DNA from: a virus
IMG/VR virus record: IMGVR_UViG_3300042922_001062
Location: 1 to 64,000 of that record
Reading direction: 5' to 3' (one strand)
DNA length: 64,000 nt
Shown here: one piece after another, positions 9,357-16,857 of the stretch
Layout: each line of letters starts with the position of its first letter
Numbering within the stretch: position 1 is the first letter of the stretch
Notes under the pieces: model-generated
Told to the model about the DNA's origin: nothing
Databases searched by the model: none
The model's input: only the letters and a program-made list of their open reading frames with translations
Program-made: the position numbers and the translations under genes

Positions 9357-9720
9357 GGTTCTGCTCCTTGCGAGAATTGGGAATGTCGAGTTTGCCAAGC
9401 CTGATGCGGGCATCGCGCGCATGCGCCTCGGTGACCTCGCCGGACGGCCAGCCGTCGAGATCGACGCGAGGCGCGCCGGCGATCAGCGCCTCGAGGTAGG
9501 TGCGGCCGGCCGTGTAGTCGAAGAGGGTGTTGCGCAGGACGACGGATGCCAGTTCGGGCGCGACCAACCGGATGTCGTGATAGATGCCGAGCTTCAGCGG
9601 GAGCTTCTTCTCGCCCTTGGCCATGAAGGCGCGCGGGAAGCGCTCAACCAGCGCCCGGCGCATGGCCGCAATTGCCGAGCGTCGGCTTCGGCGAGCGGCC
9701 CGAGCTTGGACCTCATCCAT
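9334..9720 (-). CDS. ProQ/FinO-domain RNA chaperone
   Basis: 128 residues. Residues ~20-105 form a FinO/ProQ domain: FPRAFMAKGEKKLPLKLGIYHDI, then LRNTLFDYTAGRTYLEALIAGAPRVDLDG and GEVTEAHARDAR. The K-x-PLK-x-G-I motif and TxxxYL helix are characteristic. The family binds structured small RNAs and 3' hairpins. A basic N-terminus (RRSRRSAI) precedes the domain and there is no C-terminal Tudor-like domain. Placed in the leftward early operon, it may act on phage or host sRNAs. Confidence 0.85.
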   Translation of the reverse strand: MDEVQARAARRSRRSAIAAMRRALVERFPRAFMAKGEKKLPLKLGIYHDIRLVAPELASVVLRNTLFDYTAGRTYLEALIAGAPRVDLDGWPSGEVTEAHARDARIRLGKLDIPNSRKEQNHAARPAA

Positions 9721-9922
9721 GGCGCACCTGCTCGAACGGGAGGGCGCGCATGTCCCGGGACTTCGCCCTGAGAGCACGGATGCGGTCGTCGAGCTCAGCG
9801 ACCCGGTCGACCAACTGCAGCTTCAGCGCCTCCAGTTCGCCGGCAGTGATGTCGAGGACGCGCGCCGCCTGGTACTCGGGCGTCTGCTGCAGTTCGCTCG
9901 GAGTGGAGGAGGGTGCGATCAC
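9713..9922 (-). CDS. Hypothetical coiled-coil peptide
   Basis: 69 residues. Thr/Ser/Pro-rich start, then a long amphipathic helix AARVLDITAGELEALKLQLVDRVAELDDRIRALRAKSRD, a likely dimeric coiled coil. Overlaps both neighbours by 4-8 bases. No family recognised. Confidence 0.55.
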   Translation of the reverse strand: MIAPSSTPSELQQTPEYQAARVLDITAGELEALKLQLVDRVAELDDRIRALRAKSRDMRALPFEQVRHG

Positions 9923-10167
9923 TGCGGCCTCCCGTTCCGGTAGTAGGCCAGCACGTGGAGACGGACCGCCGACGAGAGATTGCCGTTGGAGCGGCTCGCA
10001 TCGATCTCGGCCACGATGTCCGAAAGGGTCCGCCTCGTTGCCGAGGCGATGTCACGAAGGGCCGACCAGAAGGCGTCTTCCATGGAGATGCTGGTCTTGT
10101 GACCGGCGATGACGATGGAGCGCTTGCGAACGGCCGATGGCGCGGTGACGACAGATGAGGCGATCAC
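9919..10167 (-). CDS. Ribbon-helix-helix regulator (RHH_4)
   Basis: 82 residues. The core KRSIVIAGHKTSISMEDAFWSALRDIA followed by LSDIVAEIDASRSNGNLSSAVRLHVLAYY is the RHH_4 pattern: a DNA-contacting strand (KTSIS), two helices, and the conserved DAsR-x-x-GNLSSAvR. It is a dimeric transcription factor type common in alphaproteobacteria and their phages. GTG 10167 overlaps the upstream stop (GTGA). Confidence 0.8.
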   Translation of the reverse strand: MIASSVVTAPSAVRKRSIVIAGHKTSISMEDAFWSALRDIASATRRTLSDIVAEIDASRSNGNLSSAVRLHVLAYYRNGRPQ

Positions 10168-10397
10168 GGCTGGTCTCTCCGCTGAGAGGTTGCTGCACGC
10201 CGGCGCTCGACGTGACGGAAGGCGCCGTCGGCGGACTTGATGGCGCGGCGGATGGACTGGACGAGCTTGGGGCAGTCGGCTTCCTTGGCGTCGTCCAGCG
10301 CGGCGCGCAGGCGGTACTGCGCCGCCCGGACTGCCGACCGATGCTTGGAGGTCGCGGGGCGAAGCCTCGACGCTTCCTTGGTCTCGCTGCTCGACAT
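10164..10397 (-). CDS. Hypothetical basic helical protein
   Basis: 77 residues, rich in R, K and A: KHRSAVRAAQYRLRAALDDAKEADCPKLVQSIRRAIKSADGAFRHVERRRA. Predicted helical bundle with net positive charge, so nucleic-acid contact is plausible. No family recognised. Coupled to the RHH gene. Confidence 0.5.
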   Translation of the reverse strand: MSSSETKEASRLRPATSKHRSAVRAAQYRLRAALDDAKEADCPKLVQSIRRAIKSADGAFRHVERRRAATSQRRDQP

Positions 10398-10487
10398 GTT
10401 CGACGTCCTTGGAGGGAAGGGCGGCCGGATCGACTTGGGTTTTGGGAGGAGCGATCCGGCCGGGCGGTGCTTGGCACCCGCCAGAGT

Positions 10488-10790
10488 TCACGAGGCCTTG
10501 GCAGGCTTGCTGGCGAAGCGAGGCAGGAAGAACCCTGTGAGCTTGCCCGTGCGCCGGTCGATGTGGCGCTCAATGCCGAACACGTCGTGGGCGACGTTAA
10601 AGTCATCGGCAGCAGCCAGACGATCGAAGTCCATCGGGCAGCAGTTGGCGTGCGTGGCGCACAGATCCATTTCGCAGGACAATCTGTCGAACTTGATGCC
10701 GTGCTTGCGGCGAATGCTTCCCGCGCGCTTCACGATCCGCTGGATGTGCGGCAGAGCGTCTTCGGGGACATCGAAACTGACCTGAGCCAT
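10488..10790 (-). CDS. Conserved-looking phage early protein
   Basis: 100 residues. CEMDLCATHANCCPMDFDRLAAADDFNVAHDVFGIERHIDRRTGKLTGFFLPRFA is compact and looks strongly conserved (Cys and His near MDFDRLL-type motif). I have seen similar short phage proteins whose role is unknown. It is the promoter-proximal gene of the leftward operon, directly below the operators at 10889-10943, so it would be expressed first on induction. Confidence 0.65.
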   Translation of the reverse strand: MAQVSFDVPEDALPHIQRIVKRAGSIRRKHGIKFDRLSCEMDLCATHANCCPMDFDRLAAADDFNVAHDVFGIERHIDRRTGKLTGFFLPRFASKPAKAS

Positions 10791-10888
10791 CGAGCTAATC
10801 CCATCAGCGGTTGACGTGCCCGGCGGCTAACCGGGGGGCGGTGGCTCAACCGCCGGGCACGCATCAGCAGGAGCGCTGAACGGGATAA

Positions 10889-10943
10889 CTATGAGATTAT
10901 CGCATAATCAGTGTCAAGCGTGTTTGTGAGATAAACTCATAAC
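10889..10943. promoter_or_regulatory. Left operator pair (OL) for the S24 repressor
   Basis: Two related sites: CTATGAGATTATCGCATAATC at 10889-10909 and GTGAGATAAACTCATAAC at 10926-10943 (opposite orientation). Both fit the shared pattern TATGAG-x-x-x-ATC-x-CA found again at 13707-13725 and 13740-13759 beside the repressor gene. They sit ~100 bases above the start of the leftward operon and in front of the rightward gene at 11039. Confidence 0.75.
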
Positions 10944-11038
10944 GTTTCGCATGCGGAAGGGTGCGTCGCGAGACTCGACTCCGGCAGGTATGGTTAGCAA
11001 AATGAGAACATAGAGGGAACACACAGAGGGCCAGCCGC

Positions 11039-11272
11039 ATGCCAGCCGACGGAATCGCAGCCCGCTTCCGACTGAAAATTCGGTGCGACAATTGCAAGGT
11101 AGATACGGCACACCGTCTCGACGTGCCGGCCGTCGAGGATGCCCCGACCTGTCTCGACGAACTGTTGGAGAGCCAGTTCCTCGCGGAGCAGAAGTTCGCC
11201 TGCAAGGCGTGCGAAATGCCGATCGGCATCATCGTCGGCGCCGCGGACATCACGGAGCCGTCCTATGCATGA
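11039..11272 (+). CDS. Zinc-ribbon-like small protein
   Basis: 77 residues with two Cys pairs, CDNC at ~18 and CKAC at ~58, separated by an acidic helix (DAPTCLDELLESQFLAEQKF). A small zinc ribbon is the simplest reading. Its promoter lies at the left operators, divergent to the 10790 gene. Overlaps the next start by eight bases. Confidence 0.55.
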   Translation: MPADGIAARFRLKIRCDNCKVDTAHRLDVPAVEDAPTCLDELLESQFLAEQKFACKACEMPIGIIVGAADITEPSYA

Positions 11273-11600
11273 CGCTCCACCAGTGAACCGTGACCGAGCA
11301 GAATGGATCGCGATCGCTGTGCTCGGGACAATCGCAAAGCAGCAGGACAGGCTGACCCAGTTCCTGACGTTGACCGGGATCGAGCCGAAGGCGATCCGGG
11401 CGCTTGCGGAGGATCCTCGTTTCCTCGCCGGCGTGGTCGATTACGTTGCCGAGGATCCATCCCTAGCGGCGATCATCATCTCCGAGCTGGCGTTGCATCC
11501 CGCCGATCTCAGCATGGCGCAATACGCTCTGCGCAATCCCAAGCCCCGGCGCGAAGAGTGGCCGGATCGGCTCCCCATGCCTCCCAGGAGGGTTCAATGA
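11265..11600 (+). CDS. DUF3572-like protein
   Basis: 111 residues. Matches the alphaproteobacterial DUF3572 pattern: AIAVLGTIAKQQDRLTQFLTLTGIEPKAIRALAEDPRFLAGVVDYVAEDPSLAAIII. All-helical; function unknown. ATG 11265 overlaps the upstream stop and the downstream ATG overlaps its own stop, so the three genes 11039-11845 form a tight unit. Confidence 0.7.
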   Translation: MHDAPPVNRDRAEWIAIAVLGTIAKQQDRLTQFLTLTGIEPKAIRALAEDPRFLAGVVDYVAEDPSLAAIIISELALHPADLSMAQYALRNPKPRREEWPDRLPMPPRRVQ

Positions 11601-11845
11601 CCAAGAAGACGTTCTATGTCGTGCAGCCGTTCGAGGTGCGGAAGCGGGGGCGGATCAAAGCCGGCATCCCTACGGAAGCGCGCGACGCCGAGGATGCCGA
11701 CCGCAAGGCCAAGCGATTCAGTCTGGTGAAGGCCGGCGCGATCGCCTTTTCGACTGAAGTGGAGACCGAGAGCGGTGACGCTGAACCGCCGGTGCTTATC
11801 GCCAGCTATGGTGAGGTGCCGGAAGGGGTTTTGGAGGCGAGCTAG
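11597..11845 (+). CDS. Hypothetical phage protein
   Basis: 82 residues: KKTFYVVQPFEVRKRGRIKAG, then EARDAEDADRKAKRFSLVKAGAIAFSTEVETESGD. The pattern (beta start, helix with ADRKAKR, strand GAIAFS) is common in small phage proteins of rhizobial prophages. No function known. AGGAGG ribosome site directly upstream. Confidence 0.6.
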   Translation: MTKKTFYVVQPFEVRKRGRIKAGIPTEARDAEDADRKAKRFSLVKAGAIAFSTEVETESGDAEPPVLIASYGEVPEGVLEAS

Positions 11846-11876
11846 GGCGTCGCCCCTGTGCCTTTTTCGATGTTGA

Positions 11877-12623
11877 TTATCGACCAGGCTCGGCTGGGCG
11901 ATCGAGCGGGGCCTGACGCGCCAACGCATTCAGCACGGCATCAATGCGTCCCGTGAGCATCTCGATCTGTTGTGCGTTCTGCTTGCTGATGTTGAGGGCG
12001 TCGGTCGCCGCTTGAACGCTGGCAGAGGTAACCTGTACGCCGCCGTCGAAGCGATCTCCCCCGTAACTCAGGATAAGGCCGACTACGCCAATCACCGCAA
12101 CGGCGCCGCCCGCGACGGCCCAGATGATCTGTCCCAGCTTGGGAAGAGCGCCGACATTGGCCGTCAGGTTCGAAACGTTCGCCTCTAAGACACGTAGGCT
12201 TGCGGTCGCCTCCGTAATGCGCGCATCGATCCTATGCTCGGTGGCCTCCATTCGGGCCTCGGTCGCGGCCTGTTTGGCATCTATCTCTTCGCGGGTCATG
12301 GCTGCTGATTTCGCACTCTGATGTCCGCTTGACAAGGTCTTCGCTTCGCGAGGCTTCTGGCCAGAAGCGGGGGCTTGGTCCATTGGATCCGCGCCCTTGA
12401 GATCGGATCCTCCTGCAGTCAATTTGGCAAGAGTCGAAGCGCCGACATCGGCCCGCGTTTCTAGTGACCCCTTGAAAATAGAAAATCTTCGGTAAAGGTT
12501 TTCAGCCGGTTGAATTGTCGATGTAATGTTGTCCCGTTCCGTAGCCAGATTGTCGAGAAATGATATGGCTTGCTCTCTAGTGTATTGTCCCGACGGTAAA
12601 TTTATCCAATCGTTGCGCGACAT
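11877..12623 (-). CDS. Membrane-anchored coiled-coil protein
   Basis: 248 residues. N-terminal ~100 residues soluble, then a long heptad-like helix (residues ~110-165, REEIDAKQAATEARMEATEHR) running into one membrane helix at ~172-195 (IIWAVAGGAVAVIGVVGLIL) and a second amphipathic helix ending in a Pro-rich tail. The layout recalls haemolysin-XhlA-like or superinfection membrane proteins, but no family is certain. It lies next to the repressor and could be a lysogenic (superinfection) gene expressed from the prophage. Confidence 0.6.
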   Translation of the reverse strand: MSRNDWINLPSGQYTREQAISFLDNLATERDNITSTIQPAENLYRRFSIFKGSLETRADVGASTLAKLTAGGSDLKGADPMDQAPASGQKPREAKTLSSGHQSAKSAAMTREEIDAKQAATEARMEATEHRIDARITEATASLRVLEANVSNLTANVGALPKLGQIIWAVAGGAVAVIGVVGLILSYGGDRFDGGVQVTSASVQAATDALNISKQNAQQIEMLTGRIDAVLNALARQAPLDRPAEPGR

Positions 12624-12624
12624 G

Positions 12625-12927
12625 TTACGCTTCCGCGGCAGCTCGATCTGCCGAGAGTCTATCTATAATTTCGTTTAATTCGGGGTCCTTTCTAAGATTT
12701 TTTTCGACAAAGTCGTTTATAAATAAATACATATCTATGAACTGTGAAGTGTCCATTATGATTTCGACCGGTATTTCAGGTACTCTGCTGGTGACGCTAT
12801 CCGATATGCTAAGAGATAAGAATGCAAGCCGGGTAACCCCGCCTGTTCTATTTAGGTTTATAAGCGCATCGGCAAATATTTGCTGTGTTCTGTCGACGCG
12901 ATATGACGCCTTTGCTTCCTCGCTCAT
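12625..12927 (-). CDS. Hypothetical protein of low GC content
   Basis: 100 residues: TQQIFADALINLNRTGGVTRLAFLSLSI, VEIIMDTSQFIDMYLFINDFVEKNLRKDPELNEIIDRLS. Predicted helical. The gene is clearly more AT-rich than its neighbours, which suggests recent acquisition. One base separates it from the membrane-coiled-coil gene, so the two form a pair expressed with the lysogenic block. Confidence 0.6.
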   Translation of the reverse strand: MSEEAKASYRVDRTQQIFADALINLNRTGGVTRLAFLSLSISDSVTSRVPEIPVEIIMDTSQFIDMYLFINDFVEKNLRKDPELNEIIDRLSADRAAAEA

Positions 12928-12982
12928 TCTCTCCCCTCCCCCCTTTGCCAATAGCCGCGATGAAGTTCTTGTCTTGCCTATC

Positions 12983-13672
12983 TCACAATCTTACCGGTCG
13001 GGTTACGTCCGTCACCAGCGCGATGATCTCGACCTTCTTGCCATCGTCGGCGTTGAGGTCCGTATCGACCACAATCGGCTTGTAGCGAGGATCCGTCGAG
13101 CGAGGGTGGAAGGTGTAGCCGTCGTCCCGGACCTCGATCTCTTTGACCGACCACTCGAGCATCTGCCCATCAGCGGTTGACCGCTGGATCACCACGGCCA
13201 TGCCGTTTCGAGGAACCTCCCGGATGTCCTCAAAGACTGGGCCGCTGACCCGAGAGCCATCCGGGATGGGCGGGTCGAAGGCATTCATGGAGTTGCCGCC
13301 CACATCGAATACGACCATTCGCGCCTGCGGATACCGCGGGTTGCGCGCAACGAGCACCTCTTCGGCATCTTGGTTTTCGACGCCGTCGACCTCTTGGAAA
13401 AGGCCGGCGCTCACCTGGCCGGAAACTGGCGTAGGGATGAGCGTCGTTCTGACCGGGCGAGCCTGGTCGAGAGGTGGATTGTCAGAGCTGAGCGAGGCGA
13501 AGAACGCCTCTGCCTTCTCAAGCTCTTCGGGCTGAACGCGTCGCAGGCCCTTCACGATCCTGTTGACCTTCGACGGGTCGTCCAATCCGATCTGTCGCGC
13601 AAGCTCGGACTGGGACACGCCCGTGGCGGCGAGCTGATCCGCGATCCATTGTTGATGCTTGCTTAGAGCCAT
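12983..13672 (-). CDS. S24-family phage repressor (CI/LexA-like)
   Basis: 229 residues. N-terminal HTH: IADQLAATGVSQSELARQIGLDDPSKVNRIVKGLR. C-terminal S24 protease/dimerisation domain from ~75: catalytic Ser in GNSMNAFDP, then PDGSRVSG, GMAVVIQRSTADGQMLEWSVKEI with the presumed catalytic Lys, ending in a strand-rich segment. It keeps the lysogen silent by binding the TATGAG-type operators on both sides, and RecA-stimulated self-cleavage would induce the phage. Divergent to the Cro-like gene at 13765. Confidence 0.9.
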   Translation of the reverse strand: MALSKHQQWIADQLAATGVSQSELARQIGLDDPSKVNRIVKGLRRVQPEELEKAEAFFASLSSDNPPLDQARPVRTTLIPTPVSGQVSAGLFQEVDGVENQDAEEVLVARNPRYPQARMVVFDVGGNSMNAFDPPIPDGSRVSGPVFEDIREVPRNGMAVVIQRSTADGQMLEWSVKEIEVRDDGYTFHPRSTDPRYKPIVVDTDLNADDGKKVEIIALVTDVTRPVRL

Positions 13673-13673
13673 A

Positions 13674-13759
13674 TGCGATTTTCGCACTAAAGCTGGCTCG
13701 ACGTCCTGTGCGATTGTCTCATAGCGACCTTGACGCGACTGTGCGATTATCTCATAGTC
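13674..13759. promoter_or_regulatory. Right operators (OR) between repressor and Cro-like gene
   Basis: Two near-identical sites TGTGCGATTGTCTCATAGC (13707-13725) and TGTGCGATTATCTCATAGT (13740-13758) are the reverse complement of the left operators. A perfect palindrome TGCGATTTTCGCA lies at 13674-13686, next to the repressor start, as a third site of altered half-spacing. The spacing of 33 bases places both strong sites over the two divergent promoters. Confidence 0.8.
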
Positions 13760-13764
13760 ACGCA

Positions 13765-14094
13765 ATGCATTGTGAACCCGCCGCATCCGTCATTGCCCGC
13801 TTAGGCGGCCTTTCGAGGGTCGCCGTTGTCTGTGACTTGCACATTTCGACGGTCCAGCGTTGGCGGATGGCCAAGGCCAAGGGCGGCACCGGCGGCGTCA
13901 TTCCCGCGAAGTACATGCCCGTCCTTCTGCGCGAAGCGGAGCACGCCCGCATCGACGTTACCGCCAAGGACATGATCCCGATCGAGCACGAAGTTCCTCC
14001 GTCTGCTCACGCAAGTCAGTCATCGCACATTTCCCACCAAGATGCCGCCGCGAATGGCGCGGCCGAATTCTCAGGGGAGGGTCACCTTGGCTGA
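13765..14094 (+). CDS. Cro-like HTH protein
   Basis: 109 residues. Residues ~5-50: AASVIARLGGLSRVAVVCDLHISTVQRWRMAKAKGGTGGVIPAKYMPVLL, a YdaS/Cro-type HTH in which HISTVQRWR is the recognition helix. The remaining half is low-complexity Ala/Ser/His. It is the first gene rightward of the operators, so it would repress the repressor promoter on induction. Confidence 0.75.
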   Translation: MHCEPAASVIARLGGLSRVAVVCDLHISTVQRWRMAKAKGGTGGVIPAKYMPVLLREAEHARIDVTAKDMIPIEHEVPPSAHASQSSHISHQDAAANGAAEFSGEGHLG

Positions 14095-14596
14095 GCACCC
14101 ACTCCCGCGCGCCTGGCGCCTGCGGATCGTCGCCGCGACCCGCGACCTGATCACCGAATGCGGCGGCGCCGAACGAAGCGCCGAGCTCCTCGGAGTCCAC
14201 CCCGGCAGCGTCTACCGCTACCAGCAGGACAAGGACCTGATCCCGCTTCTCTCCGCCATGGTGTTGGAGGCCGATTGCGGCCGCCCGTACGTCACCAAGG
14301 TGATGGCCGACTATAGCGGCCATGAGCTGACGCGGTCGGGTGACGATGACGGCGGCAAGCGGATCGACATCGACGCCCGGCACACCGCCGTCATGCGCGA
14401 GTTCGCCGACGTCACCCATGCCGTGGCCGACGCCCGGGCGGACGGACGTTTCTCGGCAACCGACGCCGAGCGGATCGACCGCGAAGCCGCCGACCTGGCG
14501 CGCGCTGTCGACGAGCTCCGGGAAGAGTGCGCGGAGATCAAGGCCGCGGGCGCGAGCAATGTGAGCCGGCTTCCCAAACAGGGAGGCGGCCGATGA
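14087..14596 (+). CDS. CII-like phage regulator
   Basis: 169 residues. HTH near the N-terminus, TRDLITECGGAERSAELLGVHPGSVYRYQ, followed by a mixed region and a long C-terminal helix ATDAERIDREAADLARAVDELREECAEIKA that would multimerise. Layout (HTH plus helical oligomer tail, second rightward gene after Cro) is that of CII-type activators. TTG 14087 is preceded by AGGGGAGGG, and overlaps the upstream stop. Confidence 0.65.
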   Translation: MAEHPLPRAWRLRIVAATRDLITECGGAERSAELLGVHPGSVYRYQQDKDLIPLLSAMVLEADCGRPYVTKVMADYSGHELTRSGDDDGGKRIDIDARHTAVMREFADVTHAVADARADGRFSATDAERIDREAADLARAVDELREECAEIKAAGASNVSRLPKQGGGR

Positions 14597-14748
14597 CCAA
14601 GAGCGCAGTGTTCAAGGTCAACCGGCCACGCGGCAAGCGTCGCGGCTTCGAGCGGTCGGCAGCCCGCCGCCGGCGCGAGCGGCAGCACTTCACGAAAGAC
14701 ATCATCGACATGGCGGCGAACCTGCTCGCCGCGCTCTTCGCCAGGTGA
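14593..14748 (+). CDS. Small Arg-rich peptide
   Basis: 51 residues, N-terminal half extremely basic (RPRGKRRGFERSAARRRRERQ), C-terminal half a short helix DIIDMAANLLAALFAR. The composition suggests nucleic-acid binding, for instance antitermination of the N type, but there is no other proof. ATGA overlap with the upstream gene. Confidence 0.5.
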   Translation: MTKSAVFKVNRPRGKRRGFERSAARRRRERQHFTKDIIDMAANLLAALFAR

Positions 14749-14763
14749 CGAGGGGCAACCGCC

Positions 14764-15012
14764 ATGCCGCGCACCTACCTCAAGACGGCCGACCCGAAGC
14801 CGACACCGACGGAGATGCGTCGGCGCAAGCTGGCCGCCGCCCGCGCTGACAAGATCGCTGAATACAAGCGGCTGAAGCAGGCGCACGACCGCCGCGCCCA
14901 AACCAGCAAAGAGCTCGTCGAGATCACCTCGGCGCTCATCGCTACCGAACTCAAGCAGCCCAAGCCCGCCGCGCGGCCGCCCGCGCCGGTGGCGGACCTT
15001 TTCGCGCGCTGA
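14764..15012 (+). CDS. Hypothetical basic helical protein
   Basis: 82 residues: helical middle [47 protein letters not shown], Pro-rich C-terminus. No family recognised. Lies in the early rightward operon between the Arg-rich peptide and the GapR-like gene. Confidence 0.5.
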   Translation: MPRTYLKTADPKPTPTEMRRRKLAAARADKIAEYKRLKQAHDRRAQTSKELVEITSALIATELKQPKPAARPPAPVADLFAR

Positions 15013-15044
15013 TCCCCAGCCCGCCTAAACACCGAGGCCTTGCC

Positions 15045-15314
15045 ATGTCCGAAATACCGAATGACGAGCCGTCCGCCGCCGACTTCGCGAAGGAGCAGCT
15101 GATCTCCTTTATCGAGCGCATCGAGCGGCTCGAGGAAGAGAAGAAGACCATCTCGGACGACATCAAGGACGTCTTCGCCGAGGCCAAGGGCACCGGCTTC
15201 GACGTCAAGGCGCTGAAGGAGATCCTGAAGATCCGGCGCCAGGACGCCGACCAGCGCGCCGAGCACGAGGCGATCGTCGACCTCTATCTGCAATCGCTCG
15301 GCATGGTGGGCTGA
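15045..15314 (+). CDS. GapR-like DUF2312 protein
   Basis: 89 residues and essentially a complete DUF2312 domain: [69 protein letters not shown]. Chromosomal GapR forms tetramers that clamp over-twisted DNA ahead of forks in alphaproteobacteria. A phage copy beside beta-clamp and DnaA genes fits a replication role. One base separates it from the clamp gene. Confidence 0.9.
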   Translation: MSEIPNDEPSAADFAKEQLISFIERIERLEEEKKTISDDIKDVFAEAKGTGFDVKALKEILKIRRQDADQRAEHEAIVDLYLQSLGMVG

Positions 15315-15315
15315 C

Positions 15316-16521
15316 ATGGAAACGGTCGACATCCGAGCGGGTGACCTCAAGGACACCCTCCTGCCGTTGAAGCCGATCACGGATCAGTGGTCCGAGATCC
15401 CGATCCTCAACACCGTGAAGTTCGAGTTCGAAGACGGCGCGGCGCAGGTTTCCGCGACTAACCTCGATCTCGAAATGATCCGCCGGTGCGCCACGGTCGG
15501 GCAACTCGGCGCTCCCTTCTGCATCGAACTCCGCTCGCTCCTGCGCGTCGTCCAGGGCTATCCGCGCGGCGATGTGCTCTCGCTGTCGATCGTGAAGGTC
15601 GGTGATCTGGAGCGGCTGAAGATCACCTCCGGCGGTGACGAATGGCTCCTGCCGACGTTCCCGAATGGTCCCGCCGACTGGCCCGACAGCTTTCCAGACA
15701 TTGCCGACACGGCTAAGGCGACACTCTCGCTGGACGCGGGGTTCCGCTCCGATGTCCTGATCCGCGTTCGGCACGCCGTCTCCCGTGAGGAGACGCGCTA
15801 CTACCTGAACGGCATCAATATCTCGGCGGAGGGCGACGAGCTCATTACCACGGCGACGGACGGCCATCGGCTGGTCTCGGTCCGCAGGCCCTACGCTGGG
15901 GCCGCCGACAAACTCGCCATCGTCAAGAAGTCCATCACTGTACCGAATGACTTCGTGAGGGCGATCGTCGAGGGGACGAGTGGTGCCCTCGAACTCGACT
16001 TCTACGAGGATCGACTGATCGCCACTGTTCGCGCCGACGGCGTCGTCATCCATGGCAAGCTGATCGACGGCTCTTATCCCGATTGGCGTCGCATTGTTCC
16101 GAACGCCGGCACCTGCGGCTACGAGGTTGACCGGCTCTCCCTCGTCGCGGGGCTAACGAAGCTCGCGGCAACCGATCGAGACGGCGGCCTTGCGGTGGCG
16201 ATGGCGCGTCGCGGGGGCCGTGTCGTTCTGGAGGCGAGGCACCCCGACGGCATCTCCAGCGTGCTGGCCGTAACCGCCTCGACCTTCGCGACTTGGCCGG
16301 AGCATCCCGTTTCCTTCAATCGAAAGCTGCTGCGCGGTCTCGTTCTGCTCGGGCGCGGGGGGGCACTGCGGCTGACGATGGGCGGCCCAATGGATTCGGT
16401 TCGGATCGAGGACAGCGCGTCCAGCGAACTCACCGTCGTGCTCGCGCCCATGCGTGGCAACGACGGGGTCGTTCACGAGCCGCCGAGCTCTCCCGCGTCC
16501 GAAACGCAATCGGCAGCGTGA
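15316..16521 (+). CDS. dnaN: Phage DNA polymerase III beta sliding clamp
   Basis: 401 residues, close to the usual ~370-390. Three clamp domains are visible: 1-120, 125-250 with RYYLNGINISAEGDELITTATDGHRLV (signature of domain 2), and 250-380 with IDGSYPDWRRIVP. The C-terminal VVLAPMR replaces the host VLMPMR-type hydrophobic-pocket end and is followed by a ~20-residue Ser/Pro tail absent from host clamps. It would form the ring that tethers the polymerase on phage DNA. Followed two genes later by a DnaA homologue. Confidence 0.9.
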   Translation: METVDIRAGDLKDTLLPLKPITDQWSEIPILNTVKFEFEDGAAQVSATNLDLEMIRRCATVGQLGAPFCIELRSLLRVVQGYPRGDVLSLSIVKVGDLERLKITSGGDEWLLPTFPNGPADWPDSFPDIADTAKATLSLDAGFRSDVLIRVRHAVSREETRYYLNGINISAEGDELITTATDGHRLVSVRRPYAGAADKLAIVKKSITVPNDFVRAIVEGTSGALELDFYEDRLIATVRADGVVIHGKLIDGSYPDWRRIVPNAGTCGYEVDRLSLVAGLTKLAATDRDGGLAVAMARRGGRVVLEARHPDGISSVLAVTASTFATWPEHPVSFNRKLLRGLVLLGRGGALRLTMGGPMDSVRIEDSASSELTVVLAPMRGNDGVVHEPPSSPASETQSAA

Positions 16522-16525
16522 CGTC

Positions 16526-16840
16526 GTGACCTGGCAAACACAAGCTCGCGCGCTTCACGCGAAGGGGGCTCGGCCGGCCACTATCGCTCGAGATCTCTGT
16601 GTCTCGAAGGAGCTGGTCTACCGCCTGCTGATCGCCGGATACGCCGAACGTCGGGCCGAAAAGGCGAGGGCGTGGCGAGCCAGAAATCCCGAGCGCAACC
16701 AGCGCTATCGCGGCTCCTCCGCGCCGGAAATCCTCCCGACTGAAACGACCGTCGTGAAAGAGCGATGCGACGGCACGCGCATCTCGCTGCCGCGGGTCAT
16801 GTGGCTGGAACGCCCGGATCCCCGCATCGCTCACCCCTGA
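16526..16840 (+). CDS. HTH protein between clamp and DnaA genes
   Basis: 104 residues. GARPATIARDLCVSKELVYRLLIAGYAERRAEKARAWRARN is a Hin/homeodomain-like HTH with a basic arm. GTG 16526 lies just past the clamp stop. Function unknown; a regulator or loader accessory is possible. Confidence 0.5.
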   Translation: MTWQTQARALHAKGARPATIARDLCVSKELVYRLLIAGYAERRAEKARAWRARNPERNQRYRGSSAPEILPTETTVVKERCDGTRISLPRVMWLERPDPRIAHP

Positions 16841-16857
16841 CTTATCGAGGCGCCGTC

